Shown: positions 11,801 through 22,467, numbered from the stretch's first letter. The stretch is DNA of 64,000 nucleotides from Apostichopus japonicus (GCF_037975245.1 NC_092561.1:9731001-9795000), one strand, 5' to 3'. Notes: a model not told the origin generated them from the letters alone. Numbers and translations: made by a program.

Positions 11801-12262
11801 ACATGTCAATTTTGAAAATTGCAAAAGATAAAACATAGTTGTTAATGTGCTTCTATGACATTACGCCTGCTTACTTCAAGTTCACTTCTGTTGTAAAATG
11901 TTGTTAGAATCGGGAAAATGATACATAGGAATCGAATGCAAATTTCACCAGGATGCTTTTAATTATAATTCCTATCTCATCTGTAAATTGTAAAGTTTTC
12001 CTCTGGACTATCTTCTTAACAAGTTCTCGTTATAATATCTTTTAAAAAGCATGTCAGAATCGGTTACACTGACAAAGGTTCAGAGGGAAGATGGCGGTGG
12101 ATCGATGGAAGTACTAGCTCCTACACCAGATGGGATAGTGGTCAGCCGGACAATGCCGGAGGGGGTCAGCACTGTGCGGTGATTTGGAAAACATCTACTG
12201 ACTTCGGAAAATGGGATGATGAAGGCTGCGGCAGCAGCCGGGCATTCATCTGTGAATATTAG
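7922..12262 (+). CDS. secreted C-type lectin (single CTLD, QPD type), three exons
   Basis: Joining 7922-8031, 9405-9585 and 12050-12262 gives 167 aa with consistent phases (2, then 0) and GT..AG introns. Residues 1-20 are a signal peptide (MKTSLVVVVLLVSAFAETYG). The rest is one long-form CTLD starting C-P-x-x-W with G-H-C-Y-R. Residues 129-131 are QPD, the motif associated with galactose-type calcium-dependent binding. Residues 152-154 are WDD where WND is usual. Cysteines 139, 157 and 165 take the expected C-terminal positions. The usual WIG core reads R-I-G at 100-102. The product is probably secreted and binds carbohydrate, as in invertebrate immune lectins. The assignment to the CTLD family is firm; the sugar specificity is inference. 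Confidence 0.93.
8769..8845. repeat. (AT)n microsatellite in lectin intron 1
   Basis: An almost pure alternating TA tract of about 75 bp lies inside the first lectin intron. It is a simple repeat with no other visible content. Confidence 0.95.
9405..9585 (+). CDS. C-type lectin exon 2
   Basis: It opens after 'CACCCAG' and ends 'AGACAG|GTACGT'. The 181 bases encode the helix-rich first half of the CTLD, including 'QSYC', 'AGLVTVDS' and 'ENTFLHEW', all conventional CTLD landmarks. Confidence 0.92.
9590..12045. other. lectin intron 2, with a hAT-like terminus fragment
   Basis: This is mostly featureless AT-rich intron with poly-C near 10000-10011 and poly-G near 11309-11317 and 11528-11540. 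A GC-rich block at 11308-11391 ends GTACGCCACTG, the complement of a CAGTGGCGTAC hAT-like terminus like that of the MITE at 433-768. No matching left end was found, so I read it as a fragment. Confidence 0.4.
12050..12262 (+). CDS. C-type lectin exon 3 (CTLD ligand-binding half)
   Basis: The acceptor is taken as 'TTTTAAAAAG|CATGTCAG', which keeps phase 0 and reads HVRIGYTDKG into the canonical core. The alternative AG six bases later would give a frame with an early stop. It carries GRWRWIDGS, QPDN, WDDEGC and the terminal cysteine, ending in TAG. Confidence 0.9.
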   Translation, partial: HVRIGYTDKGSEGRWRWIDGSTSSYTRWDSGQPDNAGGGQHCAVIWKTSTDFGKWDDEGCGSSRAFICEY

Positions 12263-12344
12263 GATGATGATAATGAATACGTTCTAAAATTGAAATCCAA
12301 TCAGTGGTAGAGTAGTTTGGTGATTGGGAACTCTTTTCTTGGCT

Positions 12345-12350
12345 AATAAA
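12345..12350 (+). terminator. polyadenylation signal of the lectin gene
   Basis: AATAAA lies 83 bp after the lectin stop codon, giving a short 3' untranslated region. Confidence 0.8.
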
Positions 12351-12661
12351 ACGATCTCAGCAGTGAATTTGTTGTATCTCTGTTGTATCTCATTTTTAAG
12401 ACGCAATGCCGTGGACAAACAGTCCACCGGTTCCTCCGTCCGTCCCCTCGATTATTAATCTTTTATCTCAGATGAATTTCTTTTCACAATAGATCGGAAA
12501 ACTAAACTCCTCCTCACCGAAAATATCTCTTCTTATATATAGCGGGGGTTTAATCTCCCGAAAGTTCTTTTCCAGGAATCCTGACGGAGTAACATCGAGA
12601 ATCATCCATGTCTCGAAGATACGACTGACAGTTCAATGAACGTACAATGAATATAGTAGTT

Positions 12662-15332
12662 CGTGACACTAACCATTGTCCATATACTAACCATTGTCCA
12701 TATACTTACCATTGTCCATATACTAACCATTGTCCATATACTAACCATTGTCCATATACTTACCATTGTCCATATACTTACCATTGTCCATATACTTACC
12801 ATTGTCCATATATTTACCATTGTGCATATACTAACCATTGTCCATATACTTACCATTGTCCATATACTTACCACTGATGTGCATATACTAACCATTGTCC
12901 ATATACTAACCATTGTCCATATACTTACCATTGTCCATATACTTACCATTGTCCATATACTTACCATTGTCCATATACTAACCATTGTCCATATACTAAC
13001 CATTGTCCATATACTAACCATTGTCCATATACTTACCATTGTGCATATACTAACCATTGTCCATATACTTACCATTGTCCATATACTTACCACTGTCCAT
13101 ATACTTACCATTGTGCATATACTAACCATTGTCCATATACTAACCATTGTCCATATACTAACCATTGTCCATATACTTACCATTGTCCATATACTAACCA
13201 TTGTCCATATACTAACCATTGTCCATATACTTACCATTGTCCATATACTTACCATTGTGCATATACTTACCATTGTCCATATACTTACCATTGTGCATAT
13301 ACTAACCATTGTCCATATACTTACCATTGTCCATTTACTTACCACTGTCCATATACTTACCATTGTGCATATACTAACCATTGTCCATATACTAACCATT
13401 GTCCATATACTTACCATTGTCCATATACTTACCATTGTCCATATACTTACCATTGTCCATATACTAACCATTGTCCATATACTAACCATTGTCCATATAC
13501 TTACCATTGTCCATATACTTACCATTGTCCATATACTTACCATTGTCCATATACTAACCATTGTCCATATACTAACCATTGTCCATATACTTACCATTGT
13601 GCATATACTAACCATTGTCCATATACTTACCATTGTCCATATACTTACCATTGTCCATATACTAACCATTGTCCATATACTAACCATTGTCCATATACTT
13701 ACCATTGTGCATATACTAACCATTGTCCATATACTTATCATTGTCCATATACTTACCATTGTCCATATACTTACCATTGTGCATATACTAACCATTGTCC
13801 ATATACTTACCATTGTCCATATACTTACCACTGTCCATATACTTACCATTGTGCATATACTAACCATTGTCCATATACTAACCATTGTCCATATACTTAC
13901 CATTGTCCATATACTTACCATTGTCCATATACTTACCATTGTCCATATACTTAACATTGTCCATATACTTACCATTGTCCATATACTTAACATTGTCCAT
14001 ATACTCACCATTGTCCATATACTAACCATTGTCCATATACTAACCATTGTCCATATACTTACCATTGTCCATATACTTACCATTGTCCATATACTAACCA
14101 TTGTCCATATACTAACCATTGTCCATATACTAACCATTGTCCATATACTTACCATTGTGCATATACTAACCATTGTCCATATACTTACCATTGTCCATAT
14201 ACTTACCACTGTCCATATACTTACCATTGTGCATATACTAACCATTGTCCATATACTAACCATTGTCCATATACTAACCATTGTCCATATACTTACCATT
14301 GTCCATATACTAACCATTGTCCATATACTAACCATTGTCCATATACTTACCATTGTCCATATACTTACCATTGTCCATATACTTACCATTGTCCATATAC
14401 TTACCATTGTGCATATACTAACCATTGTCCATATACTTACCATTGTCCATATACTTACCACTGTCCATATACTTACCATTGTGCATATACTAACCATTGT
14501 CCATATACTAACCATTGTCCATATACTTACCATTGTCCATATACTTACCATTGTCCATATACTTACCATTGTCCATATACTAACCATTGTCCATATACTA
14601 ACCATTGTCCATATACTTACCATTGTCCATATACTTACCATTGTCCATATACTTACCATTGTCCATATACTAACCATTGTCCATATACTAACCATTGTCC
14701 ATATACTTACCATTGTGCATATACTAACCATTGTCCATATACTTACCATTGTCCATATACTTACCATTGTCCATATACTAACCATTGTCCATATACTAAC
14801 CATTGTCCATATACTTACCATTGTGCATATACTAACCATTGTCCATATACTTACCATTGTCCATATACTTACCATTGTCCATATACTTACCATTGTGCAT
14901 ATACTAACCATTGTCCATATACTTACCATTGTCCATATACTTACCACTGTCCATATACTTACCATTGTGCATATACTAACCATTGTCCATATACTAACCA
15001 TTGTCCATATACTTACCATTGTCCATATACTTACCATTGTCCATATACTTACCATTGTCCATATACTTAACATTGTCCATATACTTACCATTGTCCATAT
15101 ACTTACCATTGTCCATATACTCACCATTGTCCATATACTAACCATTGTCCATATACTTACCATTGTCCATATACTAACCATTGTCCATATACTAACCATT
15201 GTCCATATACTTACCATTGTGCATATACTTACCATTGTCCATATACTTACCATTTTCCATATACTTACCATTGTCCATATACTAACCATTGTCCATATAC
15301 TTACCATTGTCAATTTACTTACAATTCCTTTT
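12662..15332. repeat. 18-bp minisatellite, about 148 units, with higher-order structure
   Basis: The consensus is CCATATACTTACCATTGT, with variants TAACC, GCAT and CACTG. The unit length is a multiple of three and the common units lack stops in several frames, which creates false open frames of about 900 codons on both strands. A five-unit block (GCAT..., plain, CACTG, plain, GCAT...) occurs six times, its GCAT units 72 bp apart (starts 13043, 13295, 13781, 14159, 14411, 14897). Spacings of 252, 486 and 378 bp repeat with a period of 1,116 bp (62 units). The rare variants TTAACATTG (13951, 15067) and TCACC (14005, 15121) recur at exactly 1,116 bp too. Confidence 0.95.
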
Positions 15333-15339
15333 TATTTAC

Positions 15340-18300
15340 ATTGTGACAACCCAAGTCTTGAAAATAACTAAACAATTAGCAAAAGGCCAGCCAAATTTGC
15401 TCTAACCAAAACAACTGCTTTAACTGGAAGCTATAGTATCTCTCCCTTAATGTTTAATGATCATACCATAGATGTTAATAAGGTTAAAAGCTTAAATCAA
15501 ATTTTCTTCAAACCTAGCTGGCATGGATTTATCGCTACTGAAGTTTGGCATTGTACTCAGATATTTCCAAAATATTGGATTGCCACAAAATAATTGTTTA
15601 CATACAATGATGAAGCACATCATTTAAAGTACTCTTCCAATCAAACAAATGCTACAGCAGCATGTTGAGCAAGGAAGTCAAATCGATTAAAGAAGAAAAG
15701 ACAGAAATAAGATCTTGCAGATAAAAATAATACTGCATCAGCAACACAACAAATATAGCAGAAACATCACACCCTAGCCCTTAATCAAACCAATACCCAC
15801 CATTCCCCTACAGCCACAATTTCTTATACCTGCCCCCTCATATGCAATAGGAAAATGAGAACTGATAATAGATGAGATAAGACTGCTTCGTTGATACTTA
15901 CTGTAGATAAGCAAGACTTTTAAGATATTGTTTTATCCCAATCACCACTAGCAGCTACTTTGTTATGTTGTCCATACTTACCATTTATTCACAGTGGTAA
16001 TCAAATATGTCGCAAATAAAATCACACAACTACAAGAAATACCTCAAGGCAAGCCAAGTTTGTTTTGAGCAACAAAATCAAAATTGTGTTTCAGCTGTAC
16101 TCTTTGACTTGTAATTGTGTATTTTGGTTTGGGTTTTCACTGATCTGACTCTAAGATATGGCACATACTCAGTACATGGTGAGTTGGACTAGGCTTGGTT
16201 TTATACCAAGTGGACGTGCCCTGTTATATGTTACTCAAGACAATAAATATTGTATTAAAAGTAAAGTATATGAACATTGAAATGGTAGGTTGGAATATCT
16301 CCAAAGATGGCTTGCCTGCATGGAGGCAATGTTACTGAATTGTTTTGATAGCACTCCTCCAAACCAACCAATGTCACAGCATGTTAGGCAAGAAATGATA
16401 GCTAAATAGGAGAAGAACAGAGAATTTAAAAATAAATTACAGATAAAAACAACTATAACAGCAAGAACAATTGCAACAATATTAGAAAAACACGACAACA
16501 TATTAATTGCAACATATTAATAGCACCATACTAATCAAGTTAACTTTAAATGGCTAATTTACAAAGATAATTAACAGTTCAGTGAAAACTCTTCCTGCAT
16601 GATTTTCCTGAAATGGTACAAATGGAATATAGTATAATTGCCACCAAACCAGAAATTCCTCTTCGAATTCACAGCCACATGATTGGAGCAATGTCAGTCG
16701 GGATTAAATGCCATGATTGCTTGACTGCATGGACTATCCACGCGAATATCATTTCTATAGCATTTCTCCCTTACACAGATTACATGTGTAAATAAATAAG
16801 CATAAATGCTAGCCTTCACAAATCCATGCATATACCCACAACATTAATACCCTGATTCTTTGTAGAAGAATCATCGAACATGCGCATAAACCACAGGATG
16901 ATGTCTGTTAATATCAATCATATCATACAAAGTCCTTAATTAGTTGCAAAGTTGCTAGAACTTTTAAGTTAACTTATTTTTAAATTGTTTTGTTGAATAG
17001 GCAGCCAGTAGACTAGGGATTTCAAGGTATCACTAATGTGGCAAACTTTAGATGCGTGGAAATCAACTGAGAAGCACCTTCCATAAGTCTGCTACCTTTC
17101 CATGGGACACAGCAGCAAGACCTACAGTAGCTTACACCCATGTCATGAAAGTATTATTCTAACCGAGCTACTTCACCAGTTATTGAATGAACCACTTTGA
17201 TCATGCTGCAAGTCCCATTGGACATAGGAGTAATGTATATTGCCAGAATGCTGAGTCTGTAATTAAACTGTGAACAGGACATTACCCTGCTTTGTCAAGT
17301 CTAAATATTCTATTGGTTCTTGTGAGGCACAATCCATGGCTTGCACAATGGCAGACTGACATGAGAATAATCCATATTCACATTCTCAGCCTGGAACTGT
17401 CTGTATACAACTCCTTCACTCCGCCTGCCATCTCCGAGAGTTTCTTCATCTGCAAGACTTGGTTGGAGACAGTTTTCCTGGCAGATGTGCAAGCAAAGGT
17501 AGATGCTGGCCGGCCCTGTCAAATACCGAGTTTCCTGCAAAAAGCAAATCAATATGCGCGAATTATGCCAAAATCATGCAGAGAAAATGTAGGTAATGGT
17601 TCTAAAGTACAAATGTAATCTTGTAATAAACCGTAATGGCAGCAACATCATCTTTGTAGGTTACATTAGTATCCAATGTTAACCTTTTATTGTAGAGACT
17701 ACAAGTAAAATACTTAATAAACATTAATGCTTACTAAGAAGGGCAAAAACTTAATTACCTTCATATGTTATGCTTAATATTTCCTTGTTTATAGAAGAAG
17801 AAAAAATTCATACCAATGTTTTTTAGTAGATCATAAACTTTATAGTCATTTAGCTATAAAATAATCATTCTTTATCCCAATGAATTTGAGAATTTAAACC
17901 TTTGAAAATGAACCATTAAAATTTTTCGCCAAGACATCATCAACTATACTCTTTTAGCTCTTAAATAAATTTAAATCTCTCAGGACAGACTATGTTGGCT
18001 CTGCCCTATCGATCAACAGGCCCCTTCGTAGTAACCACCCTTTCATAATGTTTCCATGTCGATTACCTCAGTGCATATTTGGAACAACATTATTCACCAT
18101 TGATATGTACTTTTTCAGATTAATGAGACATATACATATTAATTATACAACACAACGTTACACTGACTTAACAAAGGCAATCTATGGACCATAATTGATG
18201 AATTACAGTTTGACTTGGCCATGGTGAAATGGCCATACCAATATTTAAATGGGTAGTCACAGCAAGAGACTACTGTATAAAAACGACAGCAAGGTGAATT

Positions 18301-18860
18301 GACATGGTGCAAATTGTCTTGTTGATGATAGAATCAATATGCCATACATTCCCTGGATAGTTTATAACATACTTCCATCTATTTCTGTCTTCGCAAGGGT
18401 TCCTCCCAGTGTATATCCATTATTGTTTGCATTAAGACACGGGTAAACATAGGACTTCCCCTCTGTGAAAATATTAGTAAATGTATACTATCTGAGACAC
18501 TTACATTATGCTGTGTTCAATAAATTATGTATCCCAATGTTGACATTTTGCTACAAAACATCATTTACAGAACTTAACAAAAGCACTTCGAAGAAATATA
18601 TATGACACAAAAAATAGTATTTGTATTGCATGTGTTACCAAGACAGCAAAGCCATTTTCTCTTTAATTGGTGTGTCGACAGTAAGGAATGGCCTGAACCT
18701 CCCTGCCATCTGATCACTTCACTTAATTACCATTTCACCAACCAAACAGGAATAAAGGGTTTCTGTAACTACTTCACCTGCCATTTAATATTCTATCAAG
18801 TCAGTAGGCCTATACCTATAACCAACACTATTACATTATTGTAAGTGTGGGATATGCTCA
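15340..18860. other. 3.5 kb without a convincing gene
   Basis: AT-rich sequence. One isolated, degenerate 18-bp-array unit lies near 15971-15988 (CCATACTTACCATT). On the minus strand around 17370-17520 one frame reads like coding sequence (a stretch with KKLSEMAGGVKELY), perhaps a pseudogene or lone exon, but I recognise no family and found no partner exons. Confidence 0.35.
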
Positions 18861-19264
18861 ACAGGGGCGGATCCAGGATTTTGAGAAAGGGGGGGGGGGC
18901 CGACATCCCGATGGTAGCACTTTAGTGATCTGCGTCCTAGGGGAGGGGTCAAAAAGGGAGGGGAGGGGGCCACAAATTTCCAAGGGGGAGGGGTTGTCCC
19001 CCTCCCCCTTGGAAATTTTTGGTTAATTGTGAGTGCTTAGATGCAAAATGGTGAAACATTTCGCCAAAAACTAGAAAAACCAGAAACGTTGCAGACACGC
19101 TTTTTTGTGCACATATTTTTTCTCGATAGACACATATTTAACAACGCTCAACAGTGCATGTACAATGGATACACTATTATTGCGTCGATTCGTTTTTTCT
19201 TCTCCGCGAAAATTATGACACCAGATTCACCCAAGAAAAAACATAAAACAAGATATATTCAATG

Positions 19265-19282
19265 AGATAATTATGATATACT
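19265..19282 (+). repeat. left 18-bp target-site duplication of the Penelope-like element
   Basis: AGATAATTATGATATACT here is repeated exactly at 21749-21766, immediately outside the inverted terminal repeats. Confidence 0.85.
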
Positions 19283-19369
19283 CATTAATGAAAGGGGGTG
19301 TAGGCGGTTTTACACTATCTAACGCAACGTTGTCGCCAAGAACCTGAAGTATTTTTAAGGGAGGGACCG

Positions 19370-19580
19370 ATAATAAGCGGAAACGGATCACCGACCGAAA
19401 AAATATCGGAATTTGTGGACTATTTCTTGCTTGCTATTGTATTAAAACAGAGCACCTATGTGAAAGACACAAATCACATTCTGAAAATTGTGGAAGCCAC
19501 CCCGTTACCAAAAGCAGTAGTACTTGCTACACTCGATGTCGTCGCCATGTATACCAATACTCCCAAGAGGAGGCATTAGA
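19370..19580 (+). pseudogene. Penelope-like reverse transcriptase, N-terminal block
   Basis: The frame reads through the palm motif T-L-D-V-V-A-M-Y-T-N-T-P and then hits TAG after a one-base loss. In the next frame the sequence resumes as E-E-A-L-D-V-C, which is what intact family members have at that point. This is a frameshifted remnant of the fragment at 19709-20140. Confidence 0.7.
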
Positions 19581-19708
19581 TGTATGTCAAGAAGTCTAAT
19601 GAAAAGGCGGAAAAAAGCGAATATGGAATAAATAAAATATCTTCCATATCCATGCCCATTCCCAATAATTCCCAATAACCAATTCTATCTACAAAGATCG
19701 GTTGCGCC

Positions 19709-20364
19709 ATGGGTAGCCAAGCCTCTCCGGAAATCTGTGATATCGTCATGCATAGACTGGAAAACCAGATTTTACCGACAGATAATAAAATCTTAAAATG
19801 GCTCCGCTCTAGAGATGAAATTCTATTGCTTTACGACGGTTCACCTCAGGAACTTGAACAACTAGTAAACAGGTTGAATGAAATTCACCGCTTCTTAAAG
19901 TTTACGGTAGAAATATTACACACCGAGGTAACATACCTAGATTTGAAAATCTTCAAAGGTCCAAGGTTTGAAACCAATGGGCTATTAGACACCAAAGTCT
20001 ACACCAAACCCACGGAAACCTTCCAATACCTCGACAGAAACTCTGCACACCCACTTGCCACTTTTAAAGGCTTCATTAAAGGGGAAGTCTTACGATACGC
20101 ACGTCTATGTAACAATGAGACTGATGTCTTACAGAAATAGAATGCGTTCACAGAGAAACTGGTACTCCGTAACTATAAGAAAGAGGATATTGCCTCAGCC
20201 ACGAAAGGTATAAAATTTGAAAACCGTGGGCAATACCTCACTACCAAACATTAACAAAAGGAACCACCAATGGTGTTCAAGCTTACCTATACACCCCATA
20301 TCAAAACCACGCATTTGAAAAATGAACTTTTGAAACATTGGCACTTAATCTCGCAACACGCGGA
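19709..20364 (+). pseudogene. Penelope-like reverse transcriptase, central block
   Basis: An open frame of 143 codons (19709-20140) contains M-G-S-Q-A-S-P-E-I-C-D, the R-D-E-I-L-L-L segment where family members usually have an RxxDDIF-type catalytic motif, L-N-E-I-H-R-F-L-K-F-T-x-E, Y-L-D-L-K and the Penelope hallmark Y-L-D-R-N-S-A-H-P. After a stop the homology continues in other phases to 20364, where the inner hAT-like element interrupts the codon for an Asp after H-L-I-S-Q-H-A. Confidence 0.8.
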
Positions 20365-21267
20365 CAGGGGCGTAGCGAAGGTTTTTTTTTGTTAGGGGGG
20401 GGGGGTGGGGGGTGCGGAGGATTTGATTTGCGGACGGATCTGGAAGTGGTGACTGAAATGGGGAAGGGTCTAAGGGGAGGGGGTGTCCCCCTCCCCCTTT
20501 GGAAAATTTTTAGTTTTGAAACGTCCTTAGATGCAGTCTGGTGCACATTTTAATTTTTTTTTTTTTTAAATTTGGCACCGTAGAATTTCCATTTCGATAT
20601 TATTTTTATGGCAGTCGGCAGAAGAAGAATTAATTGGGACCAATTATCGAACTGTGTTTTCTCTTTTACCGATCGTTGAAATAGTGAAACTTCGTGATGA
20701 AAAATGTTCAGAAAACTTCCCGGTAATGTGAAATAACTACATTCATTGATATACAAGCGAGAAACGTTAAATATTGTGTACAATTCGTGAGCCGTGTCCT
20801 TAAGTTTTCCACGGAGAACGAATGACATCTGCGATGACGTCATTCTGAACAGAGGATATTAACCACACGTTGTCACACGATAGCACGACTCATGGGCTGC
20901 GGCCTATACGGAAGCCTTTAATTCCATTTCTTTCACTGAGTTGCTGGCGATTCTGGCACTCGTCTAGCTGAGCCTGGCTACAGTAGCTATACTGACGGCC
21001 GTGACATTATCAGTTATTTGCCGAGAGGTTTTTAACTTGCAGGCGTCGGGTGAGTGGATTGGTGAATGAATTTATCAGATGAAGAACTGGAAAATCGAAA
21101 TAACCGATAAAGAAGCTCCCGTTCTCCTTTTCTCTATTCAGCTTTCCTTCTTCCATCCCCTTCCGCTCTCTTCACCTTTTCTCCTTTTGCCGACAGCGAC
21201 CAAATTATTGGGGGGGGGGGGTGACACGCCCACACCGCCCGCCCCCCACCCGCTCGCTACGCCCCTG
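20365..21267. mobile_element. inner hAT-like element inserted in the Penelope-like element
   Basis: The ends are CAGGGGCGTAGCGA and its complement. Flanking 8-mers CACGCGGA (20357-20364) and CATGCGGA (21268-21275) are target duplications differing at one base. The retroelement reading frame resumes exactly after the right flank (H-A-D-L-S-K-P-F), which independently confirms the boundaries. It is 903 bp with G-rich subterminal tracts, 'CTAAGGGGAGGGGG', 'TTGGAAAATTTTTAG' and 'TTAGATGCAGTCTGGTG' shared with the other family copies. No transposase was found. Confidence 0.88.
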
Positions 21268-21435
21268 CATGCGGATTTATCCAAACCGTTTCCAAAAGAA
21301 CCGATTCTAGCCTACAAAAGGGCCCAAAATCTTAAAGATTTACTTGTTAACTCAAGGTTTCATACTAACGAAGAATCAGCTGACTCTCAAGGTTCACACG
21401 AAGCTCTTTTACATGCTCTTATAGCTGCACTTTGA
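21268..21435 (+). pseudogene. Penelope-like element, C-terminal coding remnant
   Basis: This continues the interrupted frame with P-F-P-K-E-P-I-L-A-Y-K-R-A-Q-N-L-K-D-L-L-V, the conserved motif after the reverse-transcriptase thumb in Penelope elements, and stops at 21435 with no endonuclease domain. Confidence 0.75.
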
Positions 21436-21511
21436 GTCCATAAAAACTCGTGCACAGAAAATAGATGCATTTTGAGAACGAGACGCCCAGGCAGAATATA
21501 AAATATTCAAA

Positions 21512-21571
21512 GACTACTACTGATGAAGCTCCTCCTATAAAGTTTGAAAGCAGAAACCGGTCTAGTTGGTC
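21512..21571 (+). ncRNA. probable hammerhead ribozyme of the Penelope-like element
   Basis: The conserved core is present in order: CTGATGA (21520-21526), GAAA (21553-21556) and a cleavage triplet GTC (21560-21562). Stem III is the self-complementary ACCGGT (21556-21561), of the tiny type expected to act as a dimer. Stem I forms between GACTACTA (21512-21519) and TAGTTGGTC (21563-21571). Stem II is weak (GCT/AGC) with an A-A mismatch at its base, so activity may be low. Hammerheads are an established feature of Penelope-like elements. The fold was drawn by eye. Confidence 0.6.
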
Positions 21572-21748
21572 ATAAGAACCTACACTAGTCTCTCCTACAC
21601 ACAATTAAACTAATAGGTGCAATTACGTTTCACCACGAGGAGCATGCTATAAGTTCATGTTCCTCGGGCCCTCCCTTAAAAATACTTCAGGTTCTTGGCG
21701 ACTACGTTGCGTTAGATAGTGTAAAACCGCCTACACCCCCTTTCATTC

Positions 21749-21766
21749 AGATAATTATGATATACT
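21749..21766 (+). repeat. right 18-bp target-site duplication of the Penelope-like element
   Basis: Exact copy of the 18-mer at 19265-19282, directly outside the right inverted repeat. Confidence 0.85.
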
Positions 21767-22084
21767 TGCTAACTGTGCATTGATTTTCCCTGACAGTAAT
21801 AGTCAGCACTATAGTACTGAGCCGTATCTAATTAATACGTGATGTCGCGTTGGCCTGATAATTGCCTTAGTTTCAAATTTGAATAAAAACGATCGCGTTT
21901 CAGGGAAGAGCAGCTGGATATATATTAGGCTTTTCTTTCACCAAGTTATGCCTATTTTTGGAATTTGAAGTACTCCCACATAAAAAAACGCAACTGATTT
22001 CCAAAAAGGGGGGGGGGCCGGGGCCGGGTCGCCCCCCTGGATCCGCCCCTGGTCGTCCAACCTATAACAGTGACGTCATATGTT

Positions 22085-22440
22085 TATTGTTTATTCGTTA
22101 AGTATTACCTCTTTTAGCATCCAACAACTCTTCAAGTATTCTAGGGACATTTCTTTACAACATCCAACCAACAAACCTTGTTTCTAAATAGGTTTAGTAA
22201 CATTTAAAAACTATTATCATGTTGCTGTGAATAGTCGTTGCTGATTTTCAATGTAGCCCACCCTTCGTAGTGAGGTAATTTGTTGTTTACACGCAAGATA
22301 ACATCTTTCCAAGCATCCAACAACTCCTAAGATTATCTCAGGACATCCCTCTATACCTGTCAACAAAAATATCTTGGTTCTAATAAGTTCAAGACCATTT
22401 ACATGCCGTTTTCGTGTTGCTGTGACAAGGAACTGCTTTG
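22085..22440. repeat. two diverged tandem copies of about 170 bp
   Basis: The phrases 'AGCATCCAACAACTC', 'GGACAT', 'CTTGTTTCTAA' or 'CTTGGTTCTAA' and 'TGTTGCTGTGA' occur in the same order at about 22116-22230 and 22312-22430. No coding content is seen. Confidence 0.55.
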
Positions 22441-22458
22441 TTGTAATGGTCGTACACC

Positions 22459-22467
22459 GTATATATG

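Larger units (their letters stand above)
19287..21748 (+). mobile_element. Penelope-like retroelement with inverted terminal repeats, decayed
   Basis: The ends (19287-19370 and 21664-21746) are inverted repeats of about 83 bp with few mismatches, flanked by an exact 18-bp direct repeat. Between them are reverse-transcriptase blocks of Penelope type. They include P-I-I-S-G-N-G-S-P-T-E-K, T-L-D-V-x-x-M-Y-T-N, M-G-S-Q-A-S-P-E, R-D-E-I-L-L-L near the usual catalytic Asp pair, Y-L-D-R-N-S-A-H-P and I-L-A-Y-K-R-A-Q-N-L. No GIY-YIG endonuclease is visible. A one-base deletion near 19570, stops and the inner insertion at 20365-21267 show it is dead. Confidence 0.85.
18862..22051. mobile_element. outer hAT-like element hosting nested insertions
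   Basis: It starts CAGGGGCGGATCCAGG (18862-18877) and ends with the exact complement (22036-22051). Just inside each end are G-rich tracts. The left interior carries 'TCCAAGGGGGAGGGG ... TTGGAAATTTTTGG ... TTAGATGCAAAATGGTG', the same signature as the other hAT-like elements in this window. Most of the interior is the inserted Penelope-like element at 19287-21748. I could not find a clean 8-bp target duplication (ATGCTCAA versus GTCGTCCA), so the ends may belong to a rearranged copy. Confidence 0.75.

Noticed and set aside
12662-15332. Possible CRISPR-like array
   Set aside because: Units are contiguous with no unique spacers, and the genome is eukaryotic.
12602-15371. Open frames of about 900 codons on both strands
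   Set aside because: They are artefacts of an 18-bp tandem repeat whose common units lack stop codons. The predicted products are monotonous T-I-V-H-I-L or M-V-S-I-W-T repeats with no start or promoter context.
20301-20553. Pro- or Gly-rich frames on both strands near 20.3-20.55 kb
   Set aside because: They arise from poly-G/poly-C tracts at the end of the inner hAT-like element.
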